Shown in pieces: positions 43,745-51,078 of a stretch of DNA of 64,000 nucleotides. Origin of the DNA: Luteitalea pratensis (GTDB lineage: Bacteria; Acidobacteriota; Vicinamibacteria; Vicinamibacterales; Vicinamibacteraceae). Within the stretch, counting starts at the first letter, position 1. Every line of letters begins with the position of its first letter. Under the pieces are notes generated by a model. The model was not told where the DNA came from and did not search any database. It saw only the letters and a program-made list of their open reading frames with translations. Where the stretch lies: NCBI RefSeq assembly GCF_001618865.1, contig NZ_CP015136.1, forward strand, positions 6,607,001 through 6,671,000, written 5' to 3'. The translations under genes and the position numbers were made by a program.

Positions 43745-44734
43745 ATGCCTGAAGGCGACACGATATTCCGCGCGGCGCGTACGCTGCACCGCGCCCTGGC
43801 CGGTCAGGTGGTGACGCGCTTCGAGACGCAGTACGCGCAGATCGCACGGGTGCATGACGACGCACCGATTACCGGTCGGATCGTCGAGAAGGTGGAGTCG
43901 CGGGGCAAGCACCTGCTCATCTACTTTACGGGTACCGGGTACCGGGTACCGGGTACCGGGTGCCGGCTACTGGATGAGGGGGGCCATGAACCGGGAATCG
44001 GCAGCCGCGAATCCGGAGTGGTGACACCTGCAACGACCGCGGGCACGCGACGGGGCGAGGTCGAAGGCCCCCTGGTGCTGCGGACACACATGTTGATGTC
44101 GGGGTCGTGGCACATCTACCGTGCGGGTGAGGCCTGGCACCGTTCGCCGTCGGCGGCGCGGGTGGTGGTCGGGACGGCGGCGTTCGTGGCCGTCGGCTTC
44201 GCGGTGCCCGTCGCGGAGTTCGTGCCGGCGAGCGCTCTCGAGCAAGACGAGACCATCGGCAGGCTCGGGCCGGACCTGCTGTCGCCGGACTTCGATGCTG
44301 GCGAGGCGATGGCCCGGTTGGCGGCAAGCGGGCGGCCGACCGTCGCCGAGGCACTCCTCGAGCAACGATCCGTGGCCGGCATCGGCAATGTGTTCAAGAG
44401 CGAGTTGCTGTTCCTGGCGCGCCTCTGGCCGTTCGTGCCGCCTGCCGAGGTCACCGAGGCGCAATGGGCCCGCATGATGCGCGACGCCCATGTGCTGCTG
44501 AAGGCCAACGTGATCGATCCCGCCGAGGCCGGCGTGCTCACATGGCGAGGGGCGCGCCGCACCACGGGACGATCGAATCCGACGCAACGCTTGTACGTGT
44601 ATGGCAGGCACGGTCGCCCATGTCGCCGCTGCGGTACTGCAATCCTCGTGCGCCACCACGGCGAACACAACCGCTCGACGTACTGGTGCCCTGCGTGCCA
44701 GGCGGCGCCGCTGAACGGTCAGCCCGGACCGTGA
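43745..44734 (+). CDS. Nei/Fpg-family DNA glycosylase with repeat insertion
   Basis: A 329-residue bifunctional DNA glycosylase/AP lyase for oxidised bases. Catalytic P2 and E3 are in MPEGDTIFRAARTL, so the second ATG (43745) is used to place Pro at position 2 after Met removal. K55 lies in ESRGKHLL. The helix-two-turn-helix region is around 160-230 (EALLEQRSVAGIGNVFKSELL). A zinc finger at the C-terminus has C293, C296, C315 and C318. Residues 62-109, between LLIYF and LVLRTHMLMSG, are an additional 48 residues absent from standard enzymes, part of which is encoded by gggtacc (A) and gggaatc (F) repeats. Whether the enzyme tolerates the insert is unknown. It follows lhr, in the same orientation. 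Confidence 0.88.
   Translation: MPEGDTIFRAARTLHRALAGQVVTRFETQYAQIARVHDDAPITGRIVEKVESRGKHLLIYFTGTGYRVPGTGCRLLDEGGHEPGIGSRESGVVTPATTAGTRRGEVEGPLVLRTHMLMSGSWHIYRAGEAWHRSPSAARVVVGTAAFVAVGFAVPVAEFVPASALEQDETIGRLGPDLLSPDFDAGEAMARLAASGRPTVAEALLEQRSVAGIGNVFKSELLFLARLWPFVPPAEVTEAQWARMMRDAHVLLKANVIDPAEAGVLTWRGARRTTGRSNPTQRLYVYGRHGRPCRRCGTAILVRHHGEHNRSTYWCPACQAAPLNGQPGP
43928..44071. repeat. A/F-family repeats within the glycosylase gene
   Basis: 43928-43966 contains five gggtacc-type units and 43989-44019 contains gggaatcgg / gcgaatccggag-type words, inside a 144-base in-frame insertion (48 codons). The matching families are found between genes elsewhere in the window. Confidence 0.85.
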
Positions 44735-44750
44735 ACCGCGGGAACCTTGC

Positions 44751-44996
44751 ATGTTTGTGCTACTTGTGACACATGCGGGCGTGCGAGAAGCCCGGCAGGA
44801 TCTGACGAGCCTGCTGGAGGATGTCGGCAAGGGCCGCGAAGTGACGATCACGGATCGTGGACGACCCGTGGCGCGGCTGGTGCCGGTCTCCGTGCGACAG
44901 CCCTTCCCTGACCTGGCCAGGGTGCGGACGGCGACTCGCGGCCGCCAGGTGTGTCTGGCCGATGCAGTACTCGGGGACCGTGAGGACCGGGTGTGA
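44751..44996 (+). CDS. Phd/YefM-type antitoxin
   Basis: An 81-residue antitoxin. The core VREARQDLTSLLEDVGKGRE, then VTITDRGRPVARLVPV, is the standard Phd/YefM DNA-binding fold; the C-terminal ~25 residues (ADAVLGDREDRV) would wrap the toxin. ATG at 44751 is preceded by a gcggga site; an alternative GTG at 44766 would start nearer the conserved region. The stop codon overlaps the toxin's start by four bases, GTGA. Antitoxins of this type normally repress their own operon. Confidence 0.85.
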   Translation: MFVLLVTHAGVREARQDLTSLLEDVGKGREVTITDRGRPVARLVPVSVRQPFPDLARVRTATRGRQVCLADAVLGDREDRV

Positions 44997-45448
44997 GCGT
45001 GCCCGTGCCGGTGGATTCGTGGGTGTGGCCCGTCTATCTCGACACCAGTGCCTTCGTGAAGCTGTTGGTCGACGAGACTGAGAGCGACGCGTTGAACGCC
45101 GAACTCTCGGCCGTCGGCGAAGTGGTGCTGTCGGACCTCGCGATGACCGAGCTCGCCTCGGCCCTGGCCAGGCGGGCACGCGAGAGCCTGCTCGCCAGCG
45201 CGGAGGCCAAGCGGCTGTACGGCCATGCGGAGCGCGTGGTTTCGTCCTGCCGCGTCGTCGAATGCACGCCGCCCGTGCAACGGCGTGCCGCACGCCTGCT
45301 CCTCACATCCAGGCACGTCTCACTGCGGACGCTGGACGCCATCCATCTCGCGCTGGCCATCGAGGCCGATGTGTCCACGCTGGTGACCTACGACCCCCGC
45401 CTGCGTGAGGCCGCCGCGGCGCAGGGGCTGTTCACCGCACCTGCGTGA
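44993..45448 (+). CDS. vapC: PIN-domain toxin (VapC-like)
   Basis: A 151-residue PIN-domain endoribonuclease toxin. Acidic active-site residues are visible in VYLDTSAFVK (D17), the mid-protein TELASAL (E), LRTLDAIHLALA and LVTYDPRL (late Asp). Length and motifs match VapC. The start is GTG at 44993, overlapping the antitoxin stop. Such toxins cut tRNA or rRNA and are blocked by the cognate antitoxin. The toxin is paired here with a Phd-type rather than a classical VapB antitoxin, a mix-and-match combination that is known elsewhere. Confidence 0.85.
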   Translation: MSVPVPVDSWVWPVYLDTSAFVKLLVDETESDALNAELSAVGEVVLSDLAMTELASALARRARESLLASAEAKRLYGHAERVVSSCRVVECTPPVQRRAARLLLTSRHVSLRTLDAIHLALAIEADVSTLVTYDPRLREAAAAQGLFTAPA

Positions 45449-45456
45449 CCTGAGGT

Positions 45457-46605
45457 TCAGGATCGAAGGACCTGGTGGAAGACGTCGATGGCGCGGGTCA
45501 TCTCGTCCGGAGTGCCGAACGAGATGCGGGCCTGCGTCGCGAGTGGCGGAAACGGTCGCCCGACGAGCACGCCGTGCGCTCGACATGCGACGCCGAAGTC
45601 GCGGACATCGCGTCGCACGTCCACCATCACGAAGTTGGCTTGCGATGGCACTGGCGGATAGCCGAGGTCGGTCATTGCCTTCGTGAGGCGCGTCCGTGCC
45701 TCGCGGTTCAACACCTGCTGCCGCCGGAAGTACTCGATGTTGTCGAGCGAGGCCATCGCCGCGGCCGCCGACGCACAGGCCACCACCCCGCCGCCCGCGC
45801 AGAGACGAAGGCGATCGAGCGTTTCGGGGTGCGCCACGGCGTATCCGATGCGCATGCCCGCGAGGCCGTGAATCTTCGAGAACGTCCTGACCACGACGAG
45901 GTTGCGGCGCTCGGTGGCAAGCATCGCTACCGACCCGTATGACGGATCGTCTGCGCAGTCGAAGTAGGCCTCGTCGATCATCACGACAGTCTCGGGCGAC
46001 ATCGCCGCGAGCTTGTCGATGAACTCGACGATCGCGGTCTTCGCGTGGAAGGTGCCCGTCGGGTTGTCGGGGTTGCACACGTAGACGAGGCCGGCCCCCT
46101 TGCCCTGCTCCGCCATGCGGTCGAGATCGTTGGACAGCGCGGCGGTCAGCGGCACGAGCCGCAAGGGCAGTCGGAGCGATTCCGCCACGCGCACGGGTGT
46201 CTCGAAGGTCGGCGTCGCGGCGACCAGCGGCTTGTCCGCCGTGACATACGCGAGGACGGCCGCACGAAGCAGGTCGCCCGATCCCGCCGACACCAGCAGC
46301 GAACCGCCCGAAACGCTCAGCATGGACGCGAGGCGTCCGGTCAGCAGTTGCGGCAGACGTGTGTACCGATTGCCGTCGTCGTGGAGCGCACGCTCGACCG
46401 CCGTCACCACGTGCGGCCCCGGACCGTACGGGTTTTCGTTGCTGCCAAGCCGGACCATGCCGGGCGGAATCTCGGGGCGATCCTGTCCTGCCGCGTGCGC
46501 GGCCACGAGATCCTCGAAGCCGCGCGCCGCCAGCATCGTTCCCGTCACGGTGCCGGCGGTGGCCTGTCCGATCCGCCGTACGAATCCTCGTCGCGTGAGT
46601 GCCAT
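45457..46605 (-). CDS. Tat-signal HisC-like aminotransferase
   Basis: A 382-residue fold-type I PLP aminotransferase resembling histidinol-phosphate aminotransferase. The N-terminus ALTRRGFVRRIGQATAG carries a twin-arginine export signal, followed by a hydrophobic stretch and an Ala-rich cleavage region around residue 40. The enzyme core is intact: RLGSNENPYGP, NPDNPTG (178-184), D211 and Y214 of the PLP pocket, and K244 in TFSKIHGLAGMRIGY. PLP enzymes are usually cytoplasmic; Tat export would allow a folded, cofactor-loaded enzyme in the periplasm. No histidine-biosynthesis genes are nearby, so a role in his synthesis is unlikely. The substrate is unknown. Convergent with the toxin gene. Confidence 0.82.
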   Translation of the reverse strand: MALTRRGFVRRIGQATAGTVTGTMLAARGFEDLVAAHAAGQDRPEIPPGMVRLGSNENPYGPGPHVVTAVERALHDDGNRYTRLPQLLTGRLASMLSVSGGSLLVSAGSGDLLRAAVLAYVTADKPLVAATPTFETPVRVAESLRLPLRLVPLTAALSNDLDRMAEQGKGAGLVYVCNPDNPTGTFHAKTAIVEFIDKLAAMSPETVVMIDEAYFDCADDPSYGSVAMLATERRNLVVVRTFSKIHGLAGMRIGYAVAHPETLDRLRLCAGGGVVACASAAAAMASLDNIEYFRRQQVLNREARTRLTKAMTDLGYPPVPSQANFVMVDVRRDVRDFGVACRAHGVLVGRPFPPLATQARISFGTPDEMTRAIDVFHQVLRS

Positions 46606-46705
46606 CGTTCCCCCGCTGTCCTAGACGCGCGCCGTGGTTGCACCGCCTCGTGCCGACGCCGGCACGCACGCAAAGATGACGAGCGCGGCGTGCCCCTCAC
46701 GGGCG

Positions 46706-47140
46706 TCACCCAGGATCGCTCGCGACATTCGCGCCTCCGATCACGCTCCGCGCGCCAAGGTACATCAGCAGGCCGACCGGGCCGATCAGCAGCGTCAGCA
46801 CGAGAATCGGGGACACCCCCCACGCCGAGTAGCTGCGGCTGCGGCTGTCCAGGTAGATCCAGCGCCCGACGAACAGGTCGAACGCCACGAGGTGCGCCCA
46901 CGCCAGCGTCGTCCCCGTCGGCGTGCCGAGCAGCGACATGATCCGGGCCTGCACCGGGTTGATCACCTCGGGGAGGACCATGGTCGCGACCGGCACCAGC
47001 GTGACCAGGTACAGGAGCGCGGGCGGCGCGACGACCCAGGGCGACGCCATGATTCGTCGTGTCATGCCCCAGGTCGGTACGAGCACCATCAATATCCAGA
47101 ACGGAAGGACCAGCAGGTTGCTGAGCTCGAACACCGTCAT
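46706..47140 (-). CDS. ABA4-like (DUF4281) membrane protein
   Basis: A 144-residue protein with about four transmembrane helices. LSNLLVLPFWILMVLVPTW, WAHLVAFDLFVGRWIYLDSR and LLIGPVGLLMYLGAR match the ABA4-like/DUF4281 family, which in plants supports neoxanthin formation and is of unknown function in bacteria. ATG at 47140 starts the family; a longer frame upstream runs into the divergent ada gene. No carotenoid genes are in the window. It is preceded by about 58 bases to the divergent ada start. Confidence 0.75.
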   Translation of the reverse strand: MTVFELSNLLVLPFWILMVLVPTWGMTRRIMASPWVVAPPALLYLVTLVPVATMVLPEVINPVQARIMSLLGTPTGTTLAWAHLVAFDLFVGRWIYLDSRSRSYSAWGVSPILVLTLLIGPVGLLMYLGARSVIGGANVASDPG

Positions 47141-47198
47141 GCGTCCGCCTTGCGAAACCGGATAGTGCCTCCGATGAGGGGCTAGTATCCTCCGATTC

Positions 47199-48314
47199 AT
47201 GGTCACCACGGCCCCTGCCCCTGCCAGTCCTCGAGACGACGCCGCGTGGAACGCCGTGCAGAATCGCGATGCGTCCCTCGCGGGCCGCTTCGTGTTCGGC
47301 GTCACCACCACCGGCATCTACTGCCGGCCCGGATGCCCGTCTCCGCGACCCCGTCGCGACAACGTCCGGTTCTTCGCGACGACGGCCGCGGCGCGGACAG
47401 CGGGCTTTCGGGCGTGCCGACGCTGTCATCCTGACGACGTGAATGACGCCTCGCGGAACGCCACGGGCAACGAAGCCACGGCGCGCCTGCGCGACACGGA
47501 CCTGCGACTGCTCGTGAGCCACATCGACGCGGCGCTGGCCGACGGTGGACGTCCGTCCGTGGCCTCGCTGGCCGCCGCGGTTGGCCTCGCTCCTGTCGTC
47601 TTTCGGCAGCGCCTCGAGGCGACCCTCGGGATCGGGCCGCGAGCCCTGCTGTCGGGCCGGCAACTCGCCAGGCTGCGTGAGCGACTGCTGGCCGGAGACG
47701 ACGTCACCGATGCGCTCTACTCTGCCGGCTACGGTTCCTCCTCGCGACTCTACGAGCGCGCCCAGGAAGGACTTGGCATGACCCCGGGCGCCTACCGCAG
47801 GGGCGGTGCCGGCGTCGCCATCGGCTGGACGACGGCGCCGAGCCCGCTCGGACTGCTGCTCGTGGCGACGACCATCCACGGCGTGTGCGCGGTCTACCTC
47901 GGCGACTCCGAGGCCACCCTCCGCGACGCACTCGAGGCCGAATTCCCGCGCGCCACGATCACGCGCGGCGTGAACCGCAACGAGTGGGTCGCGGCGGCTG
48001 TGGCCGTCGCCAGTGGACAGGCACTTGAAGACGTACCGCTCGACCTGCAGGGCACGGCGTTCCAGCAGCGCGTCTGGCTGGCGTTGCGGGCCATCCCCCG
48101 TGGCGAGACCCGCACCTATGCGCAACTGGCGGCGATGATCGGGCAGCCGACGGCCGTGCGCGCGGCCGCACGCGCGTGCGCCACCAACAAGGTCTCCCTG
48201 TTGGTGCCCTGCCATCGTGTCGTCGGCAGCGATGCGTCATTGACAGGTTACCGGTGGGGCGTCGAGCGGAAGCGGCGCCTCCTGGACCTCGAGCGCGGCC
48301 AAAACAGGCTGTAG
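47199..48314 (+). CDS. ada: Ada-type alkylation repair / regulatory protein
   Basis: A 371-residue bifunctional O6-methylguanine-DNA methyltransferase and AraC-family activator. The N-terminal zinc domain has C42, C46, C73 and C76 (GIYCRPGCPS, FRACRRCHPD), where C42 is the phosphotriester methyl acceptor. An AraC-like helix-turn-helix (about 95-190) follows, and a C-terminal MGMT domain with IPRGETRTYAQLA and the acceptor C338 in LLVPCHRVVG. The layout and length match E. coli Ada (354 residues). Expected to activate itself after phosphotriester repair. The stop codon lies inside a D-family repeat. Confidence 0.92.
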   Translation: MVTTAPAPASPRDDAAWNAVQNRDASLAGRFVFGVTTTGIYCRPGCPSPRPRRDNVRFFATTAAARTAGFRACRRCHPDDVNDASRNATGNEATARLRDTDLRLLVSHIDAALADGGRPSVASLAAAVGLAPVVFRQRLEATLGIGPRALLSGRQLARLRERLLAGDDVTDALYSAGYGSSSRLYERAQEGLGMTPGAYRRGGAGVAIGWTTAPSPLGLLLVATTIHGVCAVYLGDSEATLRDALEAEFPRATITRGVNRNEWVAAAVAVASGQALEDVPLDLQGTAFQQRVWLALRAIPRGETRTYAQLAAMIGQPTAVRAAARACATNKVSLLVPCHRVVGSDASLTGYRWGVERKRRLLDLERGQNRL

Positions 48315-48352
48315 CCTGCAGCCTGCAGGCTACGGACGGAGGCTGCAGGCCT
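48308..48352. repeat. D-family palindromic repeat at the ada 3' end
   Basis: ctgtagcctgcagcctgcaggctac and a second ggctgcaggcc word span the ada stop codon (TAG at 48312-48314) and fill the 38-base gap to the convergent next gene. Confidence 0.75.
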
Positions 48353-49234
48353 CTACCTGATGAGCGCCCTTGCCTCGGCGTCGGCCGACGCCCAGAGTGC
48401 CCTCGCCTGCGCGAGCGTCTCCTCGGCCTCGCGTGCGAAGCCGAGCCGGCGATAGGCATCGGCAAGGCCGATTCGGCTCTGAACGCGGCGGGGCCATTCG
48501 ACGAGCAGGACGCGGTAGCGTTCGCTGGCGGCGGCGTACCTGTCGGTGACTCGCAGCAGGTCGGCTTCGAGTTCCCCGGCGAGGACGACCGGCGCGCGCA
48601 GCTCGCCGCCGGCCAGCAGGCGCATCTCGAGATCGTGGGCCGCCTCGAGCAACAACTGCATCTCGTCACGTTCGTACTGGGCGCCGGCGATGGCGCCCTG
48701 GACCAGCAGGCGAGCCAGTTCCGCTTCGCTACGCGGACCCATGCTCCGCGCCAGCCGCTCGAGTCGCACGAGTTCGGCTCGGGCGCGCTGTTGCAGGGCA
48801 GGGTCCTGCCGGGCCCACGATGCGCGCGCCGCCGCCACGCCTCGGACGAGCGGCCCGGCCCACGGCAGCACGTCCTCCTGCGGAATCACCGCGTCGATCA
48901 ATGCTGTCCATTGGCCGACATCCACGTGTCGGGTCGCTTCGAGCCGCACGACCAGCGCCTGCCAGGCACGGCGGTCGGTGTCTCGCAAGAGCGCGCCCGC
49001 CTGCCGCGCCCGCGCCAGCCGTTCCGCCGCGTCGCGCCAGCGACCTCCGTCGAGGTCTCCTCGCACGCAGCGGACCAGGGTCAATCGGGCGGTGGCAAGG
49101 ACAGCCTCGGGCGTGATCTGCGGCTCGGCCGAGGGCGCCGCGCACGCGGCGGCCACGACGGATGGCTGCCAGGTCGAACCGGGTGCGAACGCGAGACCGG
49201 CCACGACCAGGCTGCGGAGGACCTGACTGGCCAT
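48353..49234 (-). CDS. Putative secreted helical-repeat protein
   Basis: A 293-residue, mainly alpha-helical protein (many Ala, Arg, Leu, Glu; repeated ARQAGALLRDTDRRAWQAL, ALQQRARAELVRLERLAR and GLADAYRRLGFAREAEETLA, the last TPR-like). The N-terminus MASQVLRSLVVAGLAFAPGS is a possible signal peptide with a weak cleavage site. The ATG overlaps the stop of the triple-RidA gene by one base (TGATG), which fixes the start and implies translational coupling; the frame is open upstream, but that part is antisense to conserved RidA coding. No family is recognised. Confidence 0.6.
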   Translation of the reverse strand: MASQVLRSLVVAGLAFAPGSTWQPSVVAAACAAPSAEPQITPEAVLATARLTLVRCVRGDLDGGRWRDAAERLARARQAGALLRDTDRRAWQALVVRLEATRHVDVGQWTALIDAVIPQEDVLPWAGPLVRGVAAARASWARQDPALQQRARAELVRLERLARSMGPRSEAELARLLVQGAIAGAQYERDEMQLLLEAAHDLEMRLLAGGELRAPVVLAGELEADLLRVTDRYAAASERYRVLLVEWPRRVQSRIGLADAYRRLGFAREAEETLAQARALWASADAEARALIR

Positions 49235-50304
49235 CAGCTGACGGCGGTCGCCGAGATCTGCACGCGCGCGTCGTGCGGCAGGAGTCCGCAGATGAGCGTC
49301 GTGCCCGCGGGCAACGGTTGCAGCATGCTTTCCCGGATGGCTCGGCGTGCCGTCGCCGCATGCGCCGCGTCGCTCACCTGCAACGTGATGTCGGCGACGT
49401 CGGCCCATGCGAGACCGGCTTGCCGCAGCGAGTTGAGAAGCCGGCCGGTTGCCGTACGGGCGTGCGCATCGATGGCGGCCGGGGCGTAGTCGCCGTCGGT
49501 CGCGGACAAGAAGAGGTGGGACCCGCCACGCATCAACGGGGATGCGATCGCATCGTCGGGGATCGCCGCGTCGGGAAACCCGAGGGCACGCTTACCGGCC
49601 ATGGCCACGAACGTCATCTCGACGAGGTACGCCGGATTCATGAGGGCCGCGACCACGATCGATCGGGCCGGCCGCGGCGGTGGCATGTGCCGCCGGTAGT
49701 ACTCTTCGGCCGCCGGCGCGTGCGCAGGGTCGGTCAGGTAGACGCGCGCCGAGACGACGTCGGCCAGCGAGAGGCCGGCGGCACCGAGGACGTCCGTGGC
49801 GTTACAGAAGATCGACGCGATCTGCGTCTCGAGATCGCCGGTGACCACGGCATTGGTGCGTCCGTCGCGAGGCACGAGTCCCGCCAGGAAGACCAGATCG
49901 CCCGAACGGGCGGCATAGCTGTAGGGGTTCGGCGACACCGGCCAGCCGGCTGGGTGCAGCACCTCGCGCGGTGCACCAGCCGCCGCTGCGACAGCGCTCA
50001 TCTGGACCAGCGCGCCCGACGACTCGGGCGGCGCGACGACTGTCGTGCGAACGGGCGGAGCGGACGGAAAAAACCGCGCATACGCCGCATTCATGGCGGC
50101 AAAGTCCGCGGCATGGCGGACCTGCACGTGGATCGAGAGCGCACGCGTCAGCGAACTGCCGTACTCCAGCAGCGTGAGATCGAGCCGGCGAAGGACGTCG
50201 GTGACCTGCCCTGGCACGGGCTCGGCAAGCGCCGCCTGGCCCGCCGAGACGCCCGATACGTATACCAGACCTCCGGCCGTCGTCGCGGGCGCAAAGGCGT
50301 CCAT
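49234..50304 (-). CDS. Single-chain protein with three RidA-like domains
   Basis: A 356-residue protein of three consecutive RidA/YjgF units: about 1-107, 113-235 and 240-356. RidA proteins are homotrimers that hydrolyse reactive enamines or imines; one chain could fold as a pseudo-trimer. The strand-end Arg and following Glu expected of active units compare as R86/Q101 (PVRTTV, VQMS), R214/E229 (PARSIV, VEMT) and G334/Q349 (PAGTTL, VQIS). Only unit 2 keeps both. Units share GLVYVSGV / DLVFLAGLV / HLFLSATDG openings and xxGLxxxDV helices. No signal peptide is evident. It lies upstream of, and overlaps, the helical-repeat gene. Confidence 0.82.
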   Translation of the reverse strand: MDAFAPATTAGGLVYVSGVSAGQAALAEPVPGQVTDVLRRLDLTLLEYGSSLTRALSIHVQVRHAADFAAMNAAYARFFPSAPPVRTTVVAPPESSGALVQMSAVAAAAGAPREVLHPAGWPVSPNPYSYAARSGDLVFLAGLVPRDGRTNAVVTGDLETQIASIFCNATDVLGAAGLSLADVVSARVYLTDPAHAPAAEEYYRRHMPPPRPARSIVVAALMNPAYLVEMTFVAMAGKRALGFPDAAIPDDAIASPLMRGGSHLFLSATDGDYAPAAIDAHARTATGRLLNSLRQAGLAWADVADITLQVSDAAHAATARRAIRESMLQPLPAGTTLICGLLPHDARVQISATAVS

Positions 50305-50343
50305 GGCGGCGATTATGACCCGGCAGGGTGGTAAGGTTGGGCC

Positions 50344-50880
50344 ATGACCTTACCAGCGGGGCTCTACGCCCACTTCAATACCAGTGAGGGCGCCTTCGTC
50401 GCCAGGCTGTTCGAGGAAGAGGCGCCCAAGACGGTAGCGACCTTCGCGGGCCTCGCCGACGGCAGTATCGAATGGCAGGATCCGGTCTCTCGGCAGACCA
50501 TCCATCGGCCGTTCTACGACGGGTTGATTTTCCACCGTGTGATCGACGGCTTCGTCATCCAGGGCGGCTGCCCGATGGGCAACGGCATGGGCGGCCCCGG
50601 CTTCAAGTTCGAGGACGAGTTCCACCCGTCCCGCCGCCACAGCAAGGCAGGCATCCTGTCGATGGCCAACGCCGGCCCCGGGACCAACGGCAGCCAGTTC
50701 TTCGTCACCCTCGGGCCGACGCCGCACCTCGACGACCGGCACTCGGTCTTCGGTGAGGTCGTATCCGGGATGGACGTCGTCTCGCGCATCGGCCATGTCC
50801 CCACCGGCCGAGGTGATCGTCCGGTGAAGGACGTCGTCATTCAATCGCTCAAGATCGAGCGGGTCCCCGCCACAACCTAG
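50344..50880 (+). CDS. Cyclophilin-type peptidyl-prolyl isomerase
   Basis: A 178-residue cyclophilin. The family core is clear: FHRVIDGFVIQGG, AGILSMANAGPGTNGSQFFV and LDDRHSVFGEVVSGMDVV. The catalytic Arg of FHR is present, and the position of the usual Trp in human CypA is H (LDDRH), common in bacterial PpiB-type enzymes. No signal peptide, so probably cytoplasmic. A 15-residue stretch near residue 40 (SIEWQDPVSRQTIHR) is longer than in the shortest homologs. The gene is divergent from the triple-RidA gene, 39 bases apart. Confidence 0.92.
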   Translation: MTLPAGLYAHFNTSEGAFVARLFEEEAPKTVATFAGLADGSIEWQDPVSRQTIHRPFYDGLIFHRVIDGFVIQGGCPMGNGMGGPGFKFEDEFHPSRRHSKAGILSMANAGPGTNGSQFFVTLGPTPHLDDRHSVFGEVVSGMDVVSRIGHVPTGRGDRPVKDVVIQSLKIERVPATT

Positions 50881-50930
50881 GCGGGCAGGCACGTTGCCCT
50901 GCATCAGTAATGCTCGAATGCTGGAATGCT

Positions 50931-51065
50931 GCAATGCTGCAATGTCGAGAGCGTCACGGTTTTCGACATTCCGGCATTCCCGGCATTCCGGCATTGGTCA
51001 ATGGCTGCAATGTCGAGAGCGTGATGGCTTTCGACATTCCGGCATTCCCGGCATTCCGGCATTTC
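50931..51065. repeat. Two G-family repeat copies
   Basis: Copies around 50931-50997 and 51004-51065 share gctgcaatgtcgagagcgt, a variable ca(c/t)gg loop, ttttcgacattccgg and a ggcattcccggcattccggcatt tail. They lie between the cyclophilin gene and the hybrid histidine kinase gene, which are convergent. The same unit occurs at 19025-19222, about 32 kb away. Confidence 0.85.
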
Positions 51066-51078
51066 TCAATGCACCACC

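Noticed and set aside
47141..47317. Longer start for the ABA4-like gene
   Set aside because: Would overlap the divergent ada start and adds no hydrophobic or family sequence.
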